This document shows positions 1 through 12,258 of a DNA stretch of 64,000 bases, piece by piece. The notes below the pieces were generated by a model. The model did not search any database. It was not told where the DNA came from and saw nothing but the letters and a program-made list of their open reading frames with translations. This stretch comes from Pegea sp. RAD2-039 (lineage: Eukaryota; Chordata; Thaliacea; Salpida; Salpidae): NCBI GenBank assembly GCA_034620365.1, contig JAQGEQ010000063.1, positions 1-64,000 on the forward strand, in the 5' to 3' direction. The position numbers and the translations under genes were made by a program. The number at the start of each line of letters is the position of its first letter. Within the stretch, counting starts at the first letter, position 1.

Positions 1-3000
1 GATGAGGATCAGGTGAGGATGAGGATCAGGTGAAGATGAGGATCAGATGAAGATGAGGATCAAATGAAGATGACGATCAGATGAAAATGAGGATCCGGTG
101 AAGATGAGGATCAGGTGAAGATGAAGATCAGATTAAGATAAAAATCAGATGAAGATGAAGATCAGATGGAGATGAGGATCAGGTGAAGATGAGGATCAGA
201 TGAAGATGAGGATCAGATGAAGATGAAGATCAGGTGAAGATTGAGGATCAGGTGAAGATGAGATCAGGTGAAGGATGAGAGATCAGATGAAGATGAGGAT
301 CAGGTGAAGATGAGGATCAAATGAAGATGAGGATCAGATGAGGTGAGGATCAGGTGAAGATGAGGATCAGGTGAAGATGAGGATCAGTGAAGATGAGGAT
401 CAGATGAAGATGAGTTGAAGATGAAGATGAAGATCAGATGGAGATGAGGATCAGGTGAAGATGAGGATCAGATGAAGATGAGGATCAGGTGAAGATGAGG
501 ATCAGGTGAAGATGAGGATCAGGTGAAGATGAGGATGAGGATCAGATGAAGATGAGGATCAGGTGAAGATGAGGATCAGGTGAAAATGAGGATCAAATGA
601 AGATGAGGATCAGATGAAGATGACGATCAGATGAAGATGAGGATCAGGTGAAGATGAGGATCAAGTGAAGATCAGATGATGATGAGGATCAGATGAAGAT
701 GAGGATCAGGTGAAAATGAGGATCAGGTGAAGATGAGGACCAGATGAAGATGAGGATCAGATGAAGATTAAGATGAAGATGAGAATCAGAAGAAGATGAG
801 GATCAGATGAAGATCAGGAGAAGATGAGGATCAAGTGAAGATGAAGATCAGGTTAAGATGAGGATCAAGTGAAGATCAGATGATGATGAGGATCAGATGA
901 AGATGAGGATCAGGTGAAGATGAGGATCAGGTGAAGATGAGGGTCAGGTGAAGATGAGGATCAGGTGAAGATGAGGATGAGGATCAGGTGAAGATGAGGA
1001 TGAGGATCAGATGAAGATGAGGATCAGGTGAAGATGAGGATCAAATGAAGATGAGAATCAGATGAAGATGAGGATCAGATGAAGATGAAGATGAGAATCA
1101 GAAGAAGATGAGGATCAGATGAAGATGAAGATCAGGTGAAGATGAGGATCAAGTGAAGATGAAGATCAGGTTAAGATGAGGATCAAGTGAAGATCAGATG
1201 ATGATGAGGATCAGATGAAGATGAGGATCAGGTGAAGATGAGGATCAGGTGAAGATGAGGGTCAGGTGAAGATGAGGATCAGGTGAAGATGAGGATGAGG
1301 ATCAGGTGAGGATGAGGATCAGGTGAAGATGAGGATGAGGATCAGATGAAGATGAGGATCAGGTGAAGATGAGGATCAAATGAAGATGAGAATCAGATGA
1401 AGATGAGGATCAGATGAAGATGAAAATCAGAAGAAGATGAGGATCAGATGAAGATGAAGATCAGGTGAAGATGAGGATCAAGTGAAGATGAAGATCAGGT
1501 TAAGATGAGGATCAAGTGAAGATCAGATGATGATGAGGATCAGATGAAGATGAGGATCAGGTGAAGATGAGGATCAGATGAAGATGAGGATCAGGTGAAG
1601 ATGAGGATCAGGTGAAGATGAGGATCAGATGAAGATGAGGATCAGATGAAGATGAAGATCAGATGGAGATGAGGATCAGGTGAAGATGAAGATCAGGTTA
1701 AGATGAGGATCAAGTGAAGATCAGATGATGATGAGGATCAGATGAAGATGAGGATCAGGTGAAGATGAGGATCAGATGAAGATGAGGATCAGGTGAAGAT
1801 GAGGATCAGGTGAAGATGAGGATCAGATGAAGATGAGGATCAGGTGAAGATGAGGATGAGTTGAAGATGAGGATCAGGTGAAGATGAGGATCAGGTGAAG
1901 ATGAGGATCAGGTGAAGATGAGGATCAGATGAAGATGAGGATCAGGTGAAGATGAAGATCAAATGAAGATGAGGATCAGATGAAGATGACGATCAGATGG
2001 AGATGAGGATCAGATGAAGATGAGGATCAGGTGAAAATGAGGATCAGGTGAAGATGAGGATTAGGTGAAGATGAGAATCAGATGAAGATGAGGATCAGGT
2101 GAAGATGAGGATGAGGATCAGATGAAGATGAGGATCAGGTGAAGATGAGGATCAAATGAAGATGAGGATCAGATGAAGATGACGATCAGATGAAGATGAG
2201 GATCAGGTGAAGATGAGGATCAAGTGAAGATCAGATGATGATGAGGATCAGATGAAGATGAGGATCAGGTGAAAATGAGGATCAGGTGAAGATGAGGACC
2301 AGATGAAGATGAGGATCAGATGAAGATTAAGATGAAGATGAGAATCAGAAGAAGATGAGGATCAGATGAAGATGAAGATCAGGTGAAGATGAGGATCAAG
2401 TGAAGATGAAGATCAGGTTAAGATGAGGATCAAGTGAAGATCAGATGATGATGAGGATCAGATGAAGATGAGGATCAGGTGAAGATGAGGATCAGGTGAA
2501 GATGAGGGTCAGGTGAAGATGAGGATGAGGATCAGGTGAAGATGAGGATGAGGATCAGGTGAGGATGAGGATCAGGTGAAGATGAGGATGAGGATCAGAT
2601 GAAGATGAGGATCAGGTGAAGATGAGGATCAAATGAAGATGAGAATCAGATGAAGATGAGGATCAGATGAAGATGAAGATGAGAATCAGAAGAAGATGAG
2701 GATCAGATGAAGATGAAGATCAGGTGAAGATGAGGATCAAGTGAAGATGAAGATCAGGTTAAGATGAGGATCAAGTGAAGATCAGATGATGATGAGGATC
2801 AGATGAAGATGAGGATCAGGTGAAGATGAGGATCAGATGAAGATGAGGATCAGGTGAAGATGAGGATCAGGTGAAGATGAGGATCAGATGAAGATGAGGA
2901 TCAGATGAAGATGAGGATCAGATGGAGATGAGGATCAGGTGAAGATGAGGATCAGATGAAGATGAGGATCAGGTGAAGATGAGGATCAGGTGAAGATGAG

Positions 3001-3723
3001 GATCAGGTGAAGATGAGGATCAGGTGAAGATGAGGATGAGGATCAGATGAAGATGAGGATCAGGTGAAGATGAGGATCAAATGAAGATGAGGATCAGATG
3101 AAGATGAGGATCAGGTGAAGATGAGGATCAAGTGAAGATCAGATGATGATGAGGATCAGATGAAGATGAGGATCAGGTGAAGATGAGGATTAGGTGAAGA
3201 TGAGAATCAGATGAAGATGAGGATCAGATGAAGATGAAGATGAGAATCAGAAGAAGATGAGGATCAGATGAAGATGAAGATCAGGTGAAGATGAGGATCA
3301 AGTGAAGATGAAGATCAGGTTAAGATGAGGATCAGATGATGATGAGGATCAGATGAAGATGAGGATCAGGTGAAGATGAGGATCAGGTGAAGATGAGGGT
3401 CAGGTGAAGATGAGGATCAGGTGAAGATGAGGATCAGGTGAAGATGAGGATTAGGTGAAGATGAGAATCAGATGAAGATGAGGATCAGATGAAGATGAAG
3501 ATGAGAATCAGAAGAAGATGAGGATCAGATGAAGATCAGGTGAAGATGAGGATCAAGTGAAGATGAAGATCAGGTTAAGATGAGGATCAATGATGATGAG
3601 GATCAGATGAAGATGAGGATCAGGTGAAGATGAGGATCAGGTGAAGATGAGGGTCAGGTGAAGATGAGGATCAGGTGAAGATGAGGATGAGGATCAGGTG
3701 AGGATGAGGATCAGGTGAAGATT
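1..3723 (-). repeat. 17-bp minisatellite filling an Elongin A intron
   Basis: About 220 imperfect copies of the 17-bp unit gatgaggatcaggtgaa (plus strand). The array starts a few bases after the donor at 3728 and runs off the window. In transcript orientation the unit is ttcacctgatcctcatc: pyrimidine-rich, with no AG and no GT. Variant blocks (agaatcagaagaag, then caggttaagatg, then a direct gatgatgag) recur as a larger period. The ggttaag variant lies near 851, 1168, 1498, 2417 and 2758, so higher-order units of roughly 320-340 bp are present with some irregular spacings. Nothing else is visible in this stretch. Confidence 0.95.
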
Positions 3724-3728
3724 CTGAC

Positions 3729-6700
3729 CCAGTAAAGTTCTCTCCAAGATTGCATCTCGGCTGGTAGTCGAGTACTTCTAAAATCATTCTTAGTATGCTT
3801 CTTCCATAAATCATGAGTATCCGACAGAAGATGCTGCATCCAGGACACAGATGAGCAACATCAATATGTTAAGATGATCTTACCTCATTAAACGACTCAA
3901 TTCGGCAAAGTTGTTCCGCGTTGCATTTGTTCAATGCCGGTTCCAAAATATCAAAAGGCAAATTTGTAGTTTCAAGCTCTACAAATGAAGAGGTTACAAA
4001 AGGTCAAATTGAAGGGGTCACAAAAGGTCAAATTGAAGAGGTTACAAAAGGTCAAATTGAAGGGGTTACAAAAGGTCAAATTGAAGGCGTTACAAAAGGT
4101 CAAATTGAAGGGGTTACAAAAGGTCAAATTGAAGGGGTTACAAAAGGTCAAATTGAAGGGGTTACAAAAGTTCAAATTGAAGGCGTTACAAAAGATCAAA
4201 TTGAAGAGGTTACAAAAGGTCAAATTGAAGGGGTTACAAAAGGTCAAATTGAAGGGGTTACAAAAGGTCAAATTGAAGAGGTTACAAAAAGTCAAACAAT
4301 CGACTTACTGTCCAAATTATCACATATATATTGAAGACACAGATCTTTCAACGTCTTCATCTCTGTAAAATGAAAGAGTAAAAGATGAAGATGAAGAATT
4401 AGATGAGATTCATTGAACCATTTGTCTTCTTTACTCCGCTATAAACCAACATCTTCTTTGTTGATCTTTGAGTATGAAGTTCTGCTGCTAATTGATCCGT
4501 GAGAACTTCTTCTTCCAACTCTTTCTTCGGGATCATTTGTGGAAGAGGTTGATAGTGTTTCTGATGAAGATCAGATAATAAAAGAAGAAGATCATCAAGA
4601 TCTTTACCCGGATTTCAGGAAGATTTAGATGGATGTCATTTGAGAGGATATTAAGAAGATCTTGATGATGAGAATCTTTAGGAAGAGGATCTTTACGAGG
4701 GAAATCCTGTAAAAAAAGTCCCTGTAAAGATCAGGAAGATGAGAGGACTTTTTAAAGGAACCTTTTCTACTTTCTTCTTTTTAATTTTTATTTTTTTTCT
4801 TTTCGAAGAACTTTCCTGATTCAAAAATTCTTCAAAACTTTTCTCTTCTAAAAATTTCAAATATTTAAATCTCAACTAGAAACCGTCAGTCACGCTTCAC
4901 TGACTTTGTCGATGACGTTTCGACGATTCAGATCGCTTGATGACATCACCATCGCCGTTTCGCTTCACTGAACACAAAAATATCGTTGTCAATTAGAAGC
5001 ACGTGACCAGAGCTTACATTTTGATGATGAAGCCTTAACGGGTGGTTTAGTTTCCATGGTTACTGAGGTGACACGTGGCTTTGTATCCATGGTAACCGGG
5101 AGAGCGCGTGGTTTGTAGATGTCTTCTCCTCCTTTATCATGGTCATCGTCAGATGAACTCAATTGATACAAGTTACGACTCGAAGGAGTTGTATTATAAG
5201 GCTGATATTTGATTTGATAATTGTTGTTGGATTTTGTTGATGAAACCTCTTTAGATTTTTTATCTTTTTTCTATAAAAAAATCATATATTAGGCTGATGA
5301 CGTCATTGATGATGTCACAGTAACTTTGCAACAAAAATAAAGTATTAAACAGCAAAAGTTAAAAATTAATAAAAAATCAAATCACTTAGCAACAGATTAC
5401 ATAGCAACAGATTACATGGCAACAAATCACATAGCAACAGATTACATAGCAACAGATCACATGGCAACAGATTACATAGCAACAGATTACATAGCAACAG
5501 ATTACATGGCAACAGATCACATGACAACAGATCACATAGCAACTGATCACATATCAACAGATCACTTAGCAACAGATCACATAGTAACAGATCACATGGC
5601 AACAGATTACATATCAACAGATCACATAGCAACAGATCACATAGCAACAGATTACATAGCAACAGATTACATAGCAACAGATCACATAGCAACAAATCAC
5701 ATAGCAACAGATCACATAGCAACAGATCACATGGCAACAGATCACACGGCAACAGATCACATGGCAACAGATCACACGGCAACAGATCACTTAGCAACAG
5801 ATTACATGGCAACAAATCACATAGCAAAAGATCACATAGCAACAGATCACATATCAACAGATCACATAGCAACAGATCACATAGCAACAGATTACATAGC
5901 AACAGATTACATAGCAACAGATTACTTAGCAACAGATCACATAGCAACAAATCACATAGCAACAGATCACTTAGCAACAGATCACATATCAACAGATCAC
6001 TTAGCAACAGATCACATAGCAACAGATCACATAGCAACAGATCACATATCAACAGATCACATAGCAACAGATCACATAGCAACAGATTACATAGCAACAG
6101 ATTACATAGCAACAGATTACTTAGCAACAGATCACATAGCAACAAATCACATAGCAACAGATCACTTAGCAACAGATCACATAGCAACAGATCACATGGC
6201 AACAGATCACACGGCAACAGATCACATGGCAACAGATCACACGGCAACAGATCACTTAGCAACAGATTACATGGCAACAAATCACATAGCAACAGATTAC
6301 ATGGCAACAGATCACATGGCAACAGATTACATAGCAACAGATTACATAGCAACAGATTACATGGCAACAGATCACATGACAACAGATCACATAGCAACAA
6401 ATCACATAGCAACAGATTACATGGCAACAGATCACATGGCAACAGATTACATAGCAACAGATTACATAGCAACAGATTACATGGCAACAGATCACATGAC
6501 AACAGATCACATAGCAACTGATCACATATCAACAGATCACTTAGCAACAGATCACATAGCAACAGATCACATAGCAACAGATTACATAGCAACAGATTAC
6601 ATAGCAACAGATCACATATCAACAGATCACATAGCAACAGATCACATAGCAACAGATCACTTAGCAACAGATTACATAGCAACAGATCACTTAGCAACAG

Positions 6701-8759
6701 ATCACATAGCAACAGATCACTTAGCAACAGATCACATATCAACAGATCACATAGCAACAGATCTCATGGCAACAGATCACATAGCAACAGATCACATGGC
6801 AACAGATCACTTAGCAACAGATCACATGGCAACAGATCACATAGCAACAGATCACATGGCAACAGATTACTTAGCAACAGACCACATGGCAACAGATCAC
6901 ATAGCAACAAATCACATAGCAACTGACTTTGTAGTAGCAGTTCTTCCAGTTTTGAGTCGGATCATATTGAAGATTATCTTCTTCAGTTTGATCTTCTTCT
7001 TCTGATGTGTCTTCACTACTTATATTCTGAAAGAAGATCTTGAGAATAATTTAAAGATTGAATTTGTTGTCAACCTTCATTTTCCAATTTCCTGTTGGAT
7101 CGTATTCACTTGAAGGTTTTTCTTCATCTACAATTTTTTTATCTTTTTTTTCGGTGTTTTTGGGCGGGACAAGTTGTTTCCAGGACTTGATCATCGCCCG
7201 CGACTTCGTCCTAAGTCCTTCTTCACTCCGAAGACTATTAACAACTCGTCCAATCCCAGTTTGCTACAAAGATGAAGATCAGAAGAAGACGAGGATCAGA
7301 TGAAGATAAGATGAAGATCAGATGAAGATGAAGATCAGGTGAAGATGAGGATCAGATGAAGATAAGATGAAGATCAGATGAAGATCAGAAGAAGACGAGG
7401 ATCAGAAGAAGACGAGGATCAGATGAAGATAAGATGAAGATCAGATGAAGATGAGGATCAGATGAGGATCAGATAAAGATGAGGATCAGGTGAAGATGAG
7501 GATCAGGTGAAGATGAAGATCAGGTGAAGATGAGGATTAGGTGAAGATGCGGATCAGGTGAAGATGAGGATCAGATTAAGATGAAGATCAGGTGAAGATG
7601 AGGATCAGGTGAAGATGAGGATCAGATGAAGATAAAGATCAGGTGAAGATGAGGATCAGATGAAGATGAGAATCAGGTGAAGATGAGGATTAGGTGAAGA
7701 TGCGGATCAGGTGAAGATGAGGATCAGGTGAAGATGAGGATCAAGTGAAGATGAGGATCAGATGAAGATGAGGATCAGATGAGGATGAGGATCAAGTGAA
7801 GATGAGGATCAGATGAAGATGAGGATCAGGTGAAGATGAGGATCAAGTGAAGATGAGGATCAGATGAAGATGAAGATCAGGTGAAGATGAGGATCAGGTG
7901 AAGATGAGGATCAAGTGAAGATGAGGATCAGGTGAAGATGAGGATCAAGTAAAGATGAAGATCAGATTTAGATGAAGATCAGATGAAGATGAGGATCAAA
8001 TGAAGATGAGGATCAGGTGAAGATAAGGATCAGATGAAGATGAGGATCAGGTGGAGATGAGGATCAGATAAAGATGAGGATCAGGTGAAGATGAAGATCA
8101 GATGAGGATGAGGATCAGGTGAAGATGAGGATCAGATAAAGATGAGGATCAGGTGAAGATGAGGATCAGATGAGGATGAGGATCAAGTGAAGATGAGGAT
8201 CAGATGAAGATGAATATCAGGTGAAGATGAGGATCAAGTGAAGATGAGGATCAGGTGAAGATGAGGATCAAATTAAGATGAGGATCAAATGAAGATGAGG
8301 ATCAGGTGAAGATAAGGATCAAGTGAAGATGAGGATCAGATGAAGATAAGGATCAGATGAAGATGAGGATCAGATGAAGATGAGGATCAGGTGAAGATAA
8401 GGATCAAGTGAAGATGAGAATCAGGATGAAGATGAGGATCAGATAAAGAAGAGGATCAGATTAAGATGAGGATCAGATTAAGATAAGGATCAGGTGAAGA
8501 TGAGGATCAGATAAAGATGAGGATCAGGTGAAAATGAGGATCAGGTGAAGATGAGGATCAGGTGAAGATAAAACCTTCAAAAGAACCAAAGTCATCGGAA
8601 TCTTTTCTAATTCTTTTAAGATTTCCAATTTTTCCTGAAATTTATTGAAAATTTGATGAAAGAAATGATAAGTTGATGACAAAAACTGACTTTAACATTT
8701 AATTGATTATTATTAAGACGATTTTTAAAGTTGATGATCTTCTTATGACAGCTCCCCAT
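3729..8759 (-). CDS. ELOA: Elongin A (transcription elongation factor), 3' end outside window
   Basis: Elongin A is the large subunit of the Elongin complex, which stimulates RNA polymerase II elongation and, with Elongin B/C and a cullin, acts as a ubiquitin ligase in the nucleus. Twelve exons, all phase-consistent: 8691-8759, 8575-8634, 7075-7263, 6928-7026, 5018-5270, 4905-4967, 4762-4847, 4608-4721, 4419-4560, 4309-4362, 3884-3978, 3729-3833 (443 codons). Residues ~1-85 match the TFIIS N-terminal helical domain (TGIGRVVNSLR, KSWKQLVPP). A basic middle carries the family motif SFEEFLNQE and MLVYSG. TLKDLCLQYI is a BC-box binding Elongin C, followed by PFDILEPALNKCNAEQLCRI and DTHDLWKKH of the Elongin-A domain. 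The last donor (3728) opens an intron at least 3.7 kb long, so the C terminus lies left of the window. The ATG at 8759 fits the family N terminus but rests on a 56-nt first intron I inferred. Confidence 0.9.
3979..4308 (-). repeat. 24-bp tandem repeat forming an Elongin A intron
   Basis: A 330-bp intron consisting of about 13 copies of a 24-bp unit. In the sense direction each unit begins gtaacc and ends TGACCTTTT. The first copy is the splice donor itself (gtaagtcgattg, ending TGACTTTTT), so the array is in register with the 5' splice site. The sense strand of the consensus unit has no AG. Long open frames on both strands here are by-products of a unit length divisible by three. Confidence 0.9.
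5271..6927 (-). repeat. 15-bp minisatellite filling an Elongin A intron
   Basis: About 100 copies of the 15-bp unit atagcaacagatcac (plus strand) occupy 5385-6925 of a 1,657-bp intron. The sense unit is gtgatctgttgctat, which has no AG. The first copy after the donor is gtcagttgctat, again in register with the GT of the donor. The last ~115 bp before the acceptor are unique and contain a TGACGTCA palindrome (5298-5305). The open frames of 463 and 529 codons across this block are repeat artefacts. Confidence 0.93.
7264..8574 (-). repeat. 17-bp minisatellite filling Elongin A intron 2
   Basis: The 1,311-bp intron between the second and third coding exons is filled with the same 17-bp unit as positions 1-3723. 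It begins eight bases after the donor (gttttatc) and runs to the acceptor (ttgtag). Sense orientation is the pyrimidine-rich strand, as in the downstream intron of the same gene. Confidence 0.93.
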
Positions 8760-11700
8760 TCTTAACTATCAATAAGTTAAAACCAAAAAGTTTAAATAGA
8801 AAAAGTTTACTTTCTGTGATTTAAAATATTTGTGGAAATTTTATTTAATTTAAAAAAAGTTTGAGAAAAAAATTCAATTTAAAAAAAAGTTAATTTTCTT
8901 TTTTAAGTTTTATAAAAAACAAAAAATTAACTTCAGAAAAATAAACTTAAAATTTAACTAAAGATAAAATAATTAAACATTTTCAAACACACAATAATCA
9001 TATTTTAAAATATATCAACTAAAAACTACAAAAAGTTATTTAACTATTTTCTTTATCGAATAAACCTATATATAGTATAATTAGTTAAATTCATTTCAAC
9101 ATTTTAACCAGCTTTATATTACTTATAAATATAATTATGAAATAATTTACTTTTGAATATTAATATATATAACAAAATAAAAACAAAAGATAATAAAAGT
9201 TTAAATAAACTAACTGAATTTTAAATTAGCAGGTAGCTTTCTTCAAAAACATAAAATGAATGTTTAGAAGCAAACTATTAAGCTTTATATAAAAATAAAT
9301 GTTTATAATTTAAAGCAAATATTAAATACAAATATTAAACAGATAACAAAGTATAAAAATTTTTTATAGATTTCATAAAATATGATTTCAAAAAAGATAA
9401 TTTGAATTTACTAAAATTTTTATTTGTAATATTTGCAAAATATAAATGTAATCATTATTACAATAAAAAACATCTTAAAAAATTTATAATTAATTTTTCA
9501 ACATGAATTTCTGTATTTTAAAGAATCAAAAGATATTATGAATTGAAAACCTTAAAACGAAAAAGGAAATTGCACCATTAATCTTTATAATAGAAAAAAA
9601 GTAACTATAAAATACTTGCTAATTAGACAACTGATGAAATTGTGAAATCTTGAGACTTTTCTTTCAAAATTGGCGTATTACTTAAAAGGCCCGTAAAACC
9701 TGTAAATAAATTAACGATTAAAAATTTTAAAGGTGTTATTCTATTTTATTATATATTTTTACAAATTTTTCAGGTAAAAATAATTAAAAAGCAACTTTTT
9801 TAAAGTAATTAAAAAATGAATTAACAAATAACAACTTGAAATAAAGTTTTGGTTATGTTAATGATGTCAGCTGTTTTTCAATAATTAAAATTTATTTTTG
9901 AAAAAAGCCATAAAAGGCATTTGCAGAAAGTTGATTATGGTAATAAATAATAAATAAATAATAATTAAAATATTTAAACAAATAAAAATAAGAATATAAA
10001 ACCTTATATGACAAAATCAAAAGAAGTATATAAGTAAAAACTTTTGAGTTAAACTTTTCAATAATACTTTGCCTATAAAAGCAATAAAACTTGTGAACAA
10101 AACTATTATTTTCATAATTGCTTTTGAAGCTCATTTTTCGAAAATAATAAACATATTTTTGTTTTCAGTAAAATATCATTGTTTTGTCAATAACAGCAAA
10201 AAATAAGATTGAAAAGTTTTGTAATATTTAATAGTGGCTTCTTAAAAATGCTTATTATCAATGTTTGTTTACACTTGTTTAGATTTTAAACATTAATTAT
10301 CATAGATTTTAAAATTTACTAAAGTTTTTATTACTTAATACATTTCATATATTATATAAATCGAGATATATAAAGTTAACTTAACCTTAAGACAAAATTA
10401 TAATAATAATTTAAAAAGTATAATTGCTATGAAATTCCGTTTCTTTATAAAATTTTTATTCAAATTTACTGGATATTTTCTAATGTTTCATTATTCAATT
10501 TAAATATAAGAAGCTATTTTACAAAAATATAACAGAAAATAACCTAATGTATAATCGTATTTCTTATAAGAAATTATAAACTGTTAAATGAATATTAAAA
10601 TTCAAACTTATAGTAGTTTTGAAGACTTATTTTAAACTGGTAAATCAGTTAGTAAATTTAAATTGATTAGAAATATATTTGAGGTATAAATCTAACATTT
10701 TTTAAGACTTTTTAAGATAAAAACTTTAATTAATTTCAATTATATCTTCGTTTATAATTTCAATATTTTAAATTAAAAAATAAAATTTATTTTAAAATTA
10801 TTTTGTCTTTTTATATAAAAGTTTTTTGAATGAGATAAAAACCGTTATCAACTTTTTTAGGTATTTCCAGTTTTTTCTGGCAATAATTTTACAAAATAAA
10901 AGTTCTTTTACGTTGCATCTAACAGTCACTAATTATTCTTAAGAGCTATCTTCAATAATTTTCAAATTTTCAACGATTTTTTAGAAGAATTTAGATATAT
11001 CAGTTTATTTTATGGTATTTTGTGCGCAAAATTTGAACAAATCCTATTGGTTATGCTTTTATTAGTCTATTTGTTTAATTTTTTTTTCTTTATCGATTTG
11101 TTTACATGGTGGGCCTTTTTCAATTATTTGCTAAAATAGTTATTTTAAATTGTGAAAAAGCATGCAAAGTATAAGAAATTTTACAGAAATAAACAAATAA
11201 TTTATTATTTTATAATAATATAATTTTATTTGTATTTATTACTAATATTTTTAATGATAATATTTTTATTGTTATTTACTTGAAAAAAAATAATTAATTT
11301 CAGAAAATTATTTATTTTTTTTCATTAAAAGCCATATTTATTTCTAAATAGACAGTTACTTGCTTTTATAAAAACTATTAAAATGATTTAATTTTATTCA
11401 GCTATTTTTACTAATTACATAATTTATTCTAATTTAACTATTTATTTGTTTATATGAGAAATAGTGAATAATAATAAAAATTTATATTAGTTTATATATT
11501 TGTGTTTTGAAATTATTATTTTTATTGATTAGTTATAATTTTAGAACAAATTTTTTTTGTTCTTAGATATTTTTTTTTACTTTATGTTTTAAAGAATTTT
11601 ATAAAAATATTCATAATTTCTCAACAACATAATTATAAAATTTTTAATATAAAATATTTAGTTTTAATAATATTATTAATTATTTGTTTATATTTAACTT

Positions 11701-11880
11701 ATTGTAATTTTTTATTTTAGTTTTTATTTCTTTATATTTTTTATATTTTTTAATCAGAAAATGAATTAAAATAAAACTTTAGAAGTTAGATCAAAATTTT
11801 TATATTTTATTATTTATTTTAATGAATTAAAATTATTTTTTAAATTTCATCAAATTCTTACTTCCAAATTTATTTTTTTA
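8760..11880. other. AT-rich intergenic region
   Basis: Three kilobases of A/T-dominated sequence between the Elongin A start and ANAPC16. I see no exon with a recognisable product. The longest open frame (80 codons, minus, 9892-10134) is low-complexity Phe/Tyr/Ile and looks spurious. Promoters for the divergent flanking genes should lie here, but no motif stands out. Confidence 0.6.
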
Positions 11881-11903
11881 GCTAAAAATTGTTAAACCCA
11901 AAA

Positions 11904-12131
11904 ATGCCTAGAAGAAGAACCAGAAACGTTAAACCGATGAAAGAAAATATAAAGATTAAAAATTGTAGAAAAAGAGTTATCCTCAATTCTAAGGACTCCA
12001 TTGAAGAAAACAAGGAACACAACTACCGTCTGGAAGCACTTAAGAACACATTAAATGAAATTGAAAAAGAAGAATGGAAATATTTACCAATAGATCAACT
12101 AATTGGTTTAGTACCTGAAGATAAACAATAA
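11904..12131 (+). CDS. ANAPC16: Anaphase-promoting complex subunit 16-like small protein
   Basis: A 75-residue protein. The C-terminal half matches the conserved end of APC16 as I remember it: RLEALKNTLNEIEKEEWKY then PIDQLIGLVP, against human RMEKLAGLVEELEADEWRF then PIEQLLGFTP. APC16 is a small structural subunit of the anaphase-promoting complex, the mitotic ubiquitin ligase. The N terminus is shorter and more basic (MPRRRTRNVK) than in vertebrates. A good acceptor (tttattttttag) ends at 11880, 23 bases before the ATG, so a 5' UTR intron or trans-splice site is possible. The stop codon lies inside an AATAAA hexamer, and STXBP6 starts only 127 bp downstream on the same strand. Confidence 0.7.
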   Translation: MPRRRTRNVKPMKENIKIKNCRKRVILNSKDSIEENKEHNYRLEALKNTLNEIEKEEWKYLPIDQLIGLVPEDKQ

Positions 12132-12258
12132 AATTTTTTGTGTGATTTGTTTATTTGTAATTTTTGTGTTGATAATTAGAAATAAGAAAACAAATTGTAT
12201 AAAATTTCATCAATTTTCAAAAAGTTTGTTGATTTTAATTAATTAATTAGAATGAATT

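Noticed and set aside
5366..7005. Open frames of 463 codons (-) and 529 codons (+) with perfect pentapeptide repeats
   Set aside because: They arise because the 15-bp unit lacks stops in several frames. Both strands are open at once, and the block lies between two phase-matched Elongin A exons.
9892..10134. 80-codon minus frame in the first intergenic region
   Set aside because: Low-complexity Phe/Tyr/Ile composition typical of A/T-rich noncoding DNA, with no splice or start context.
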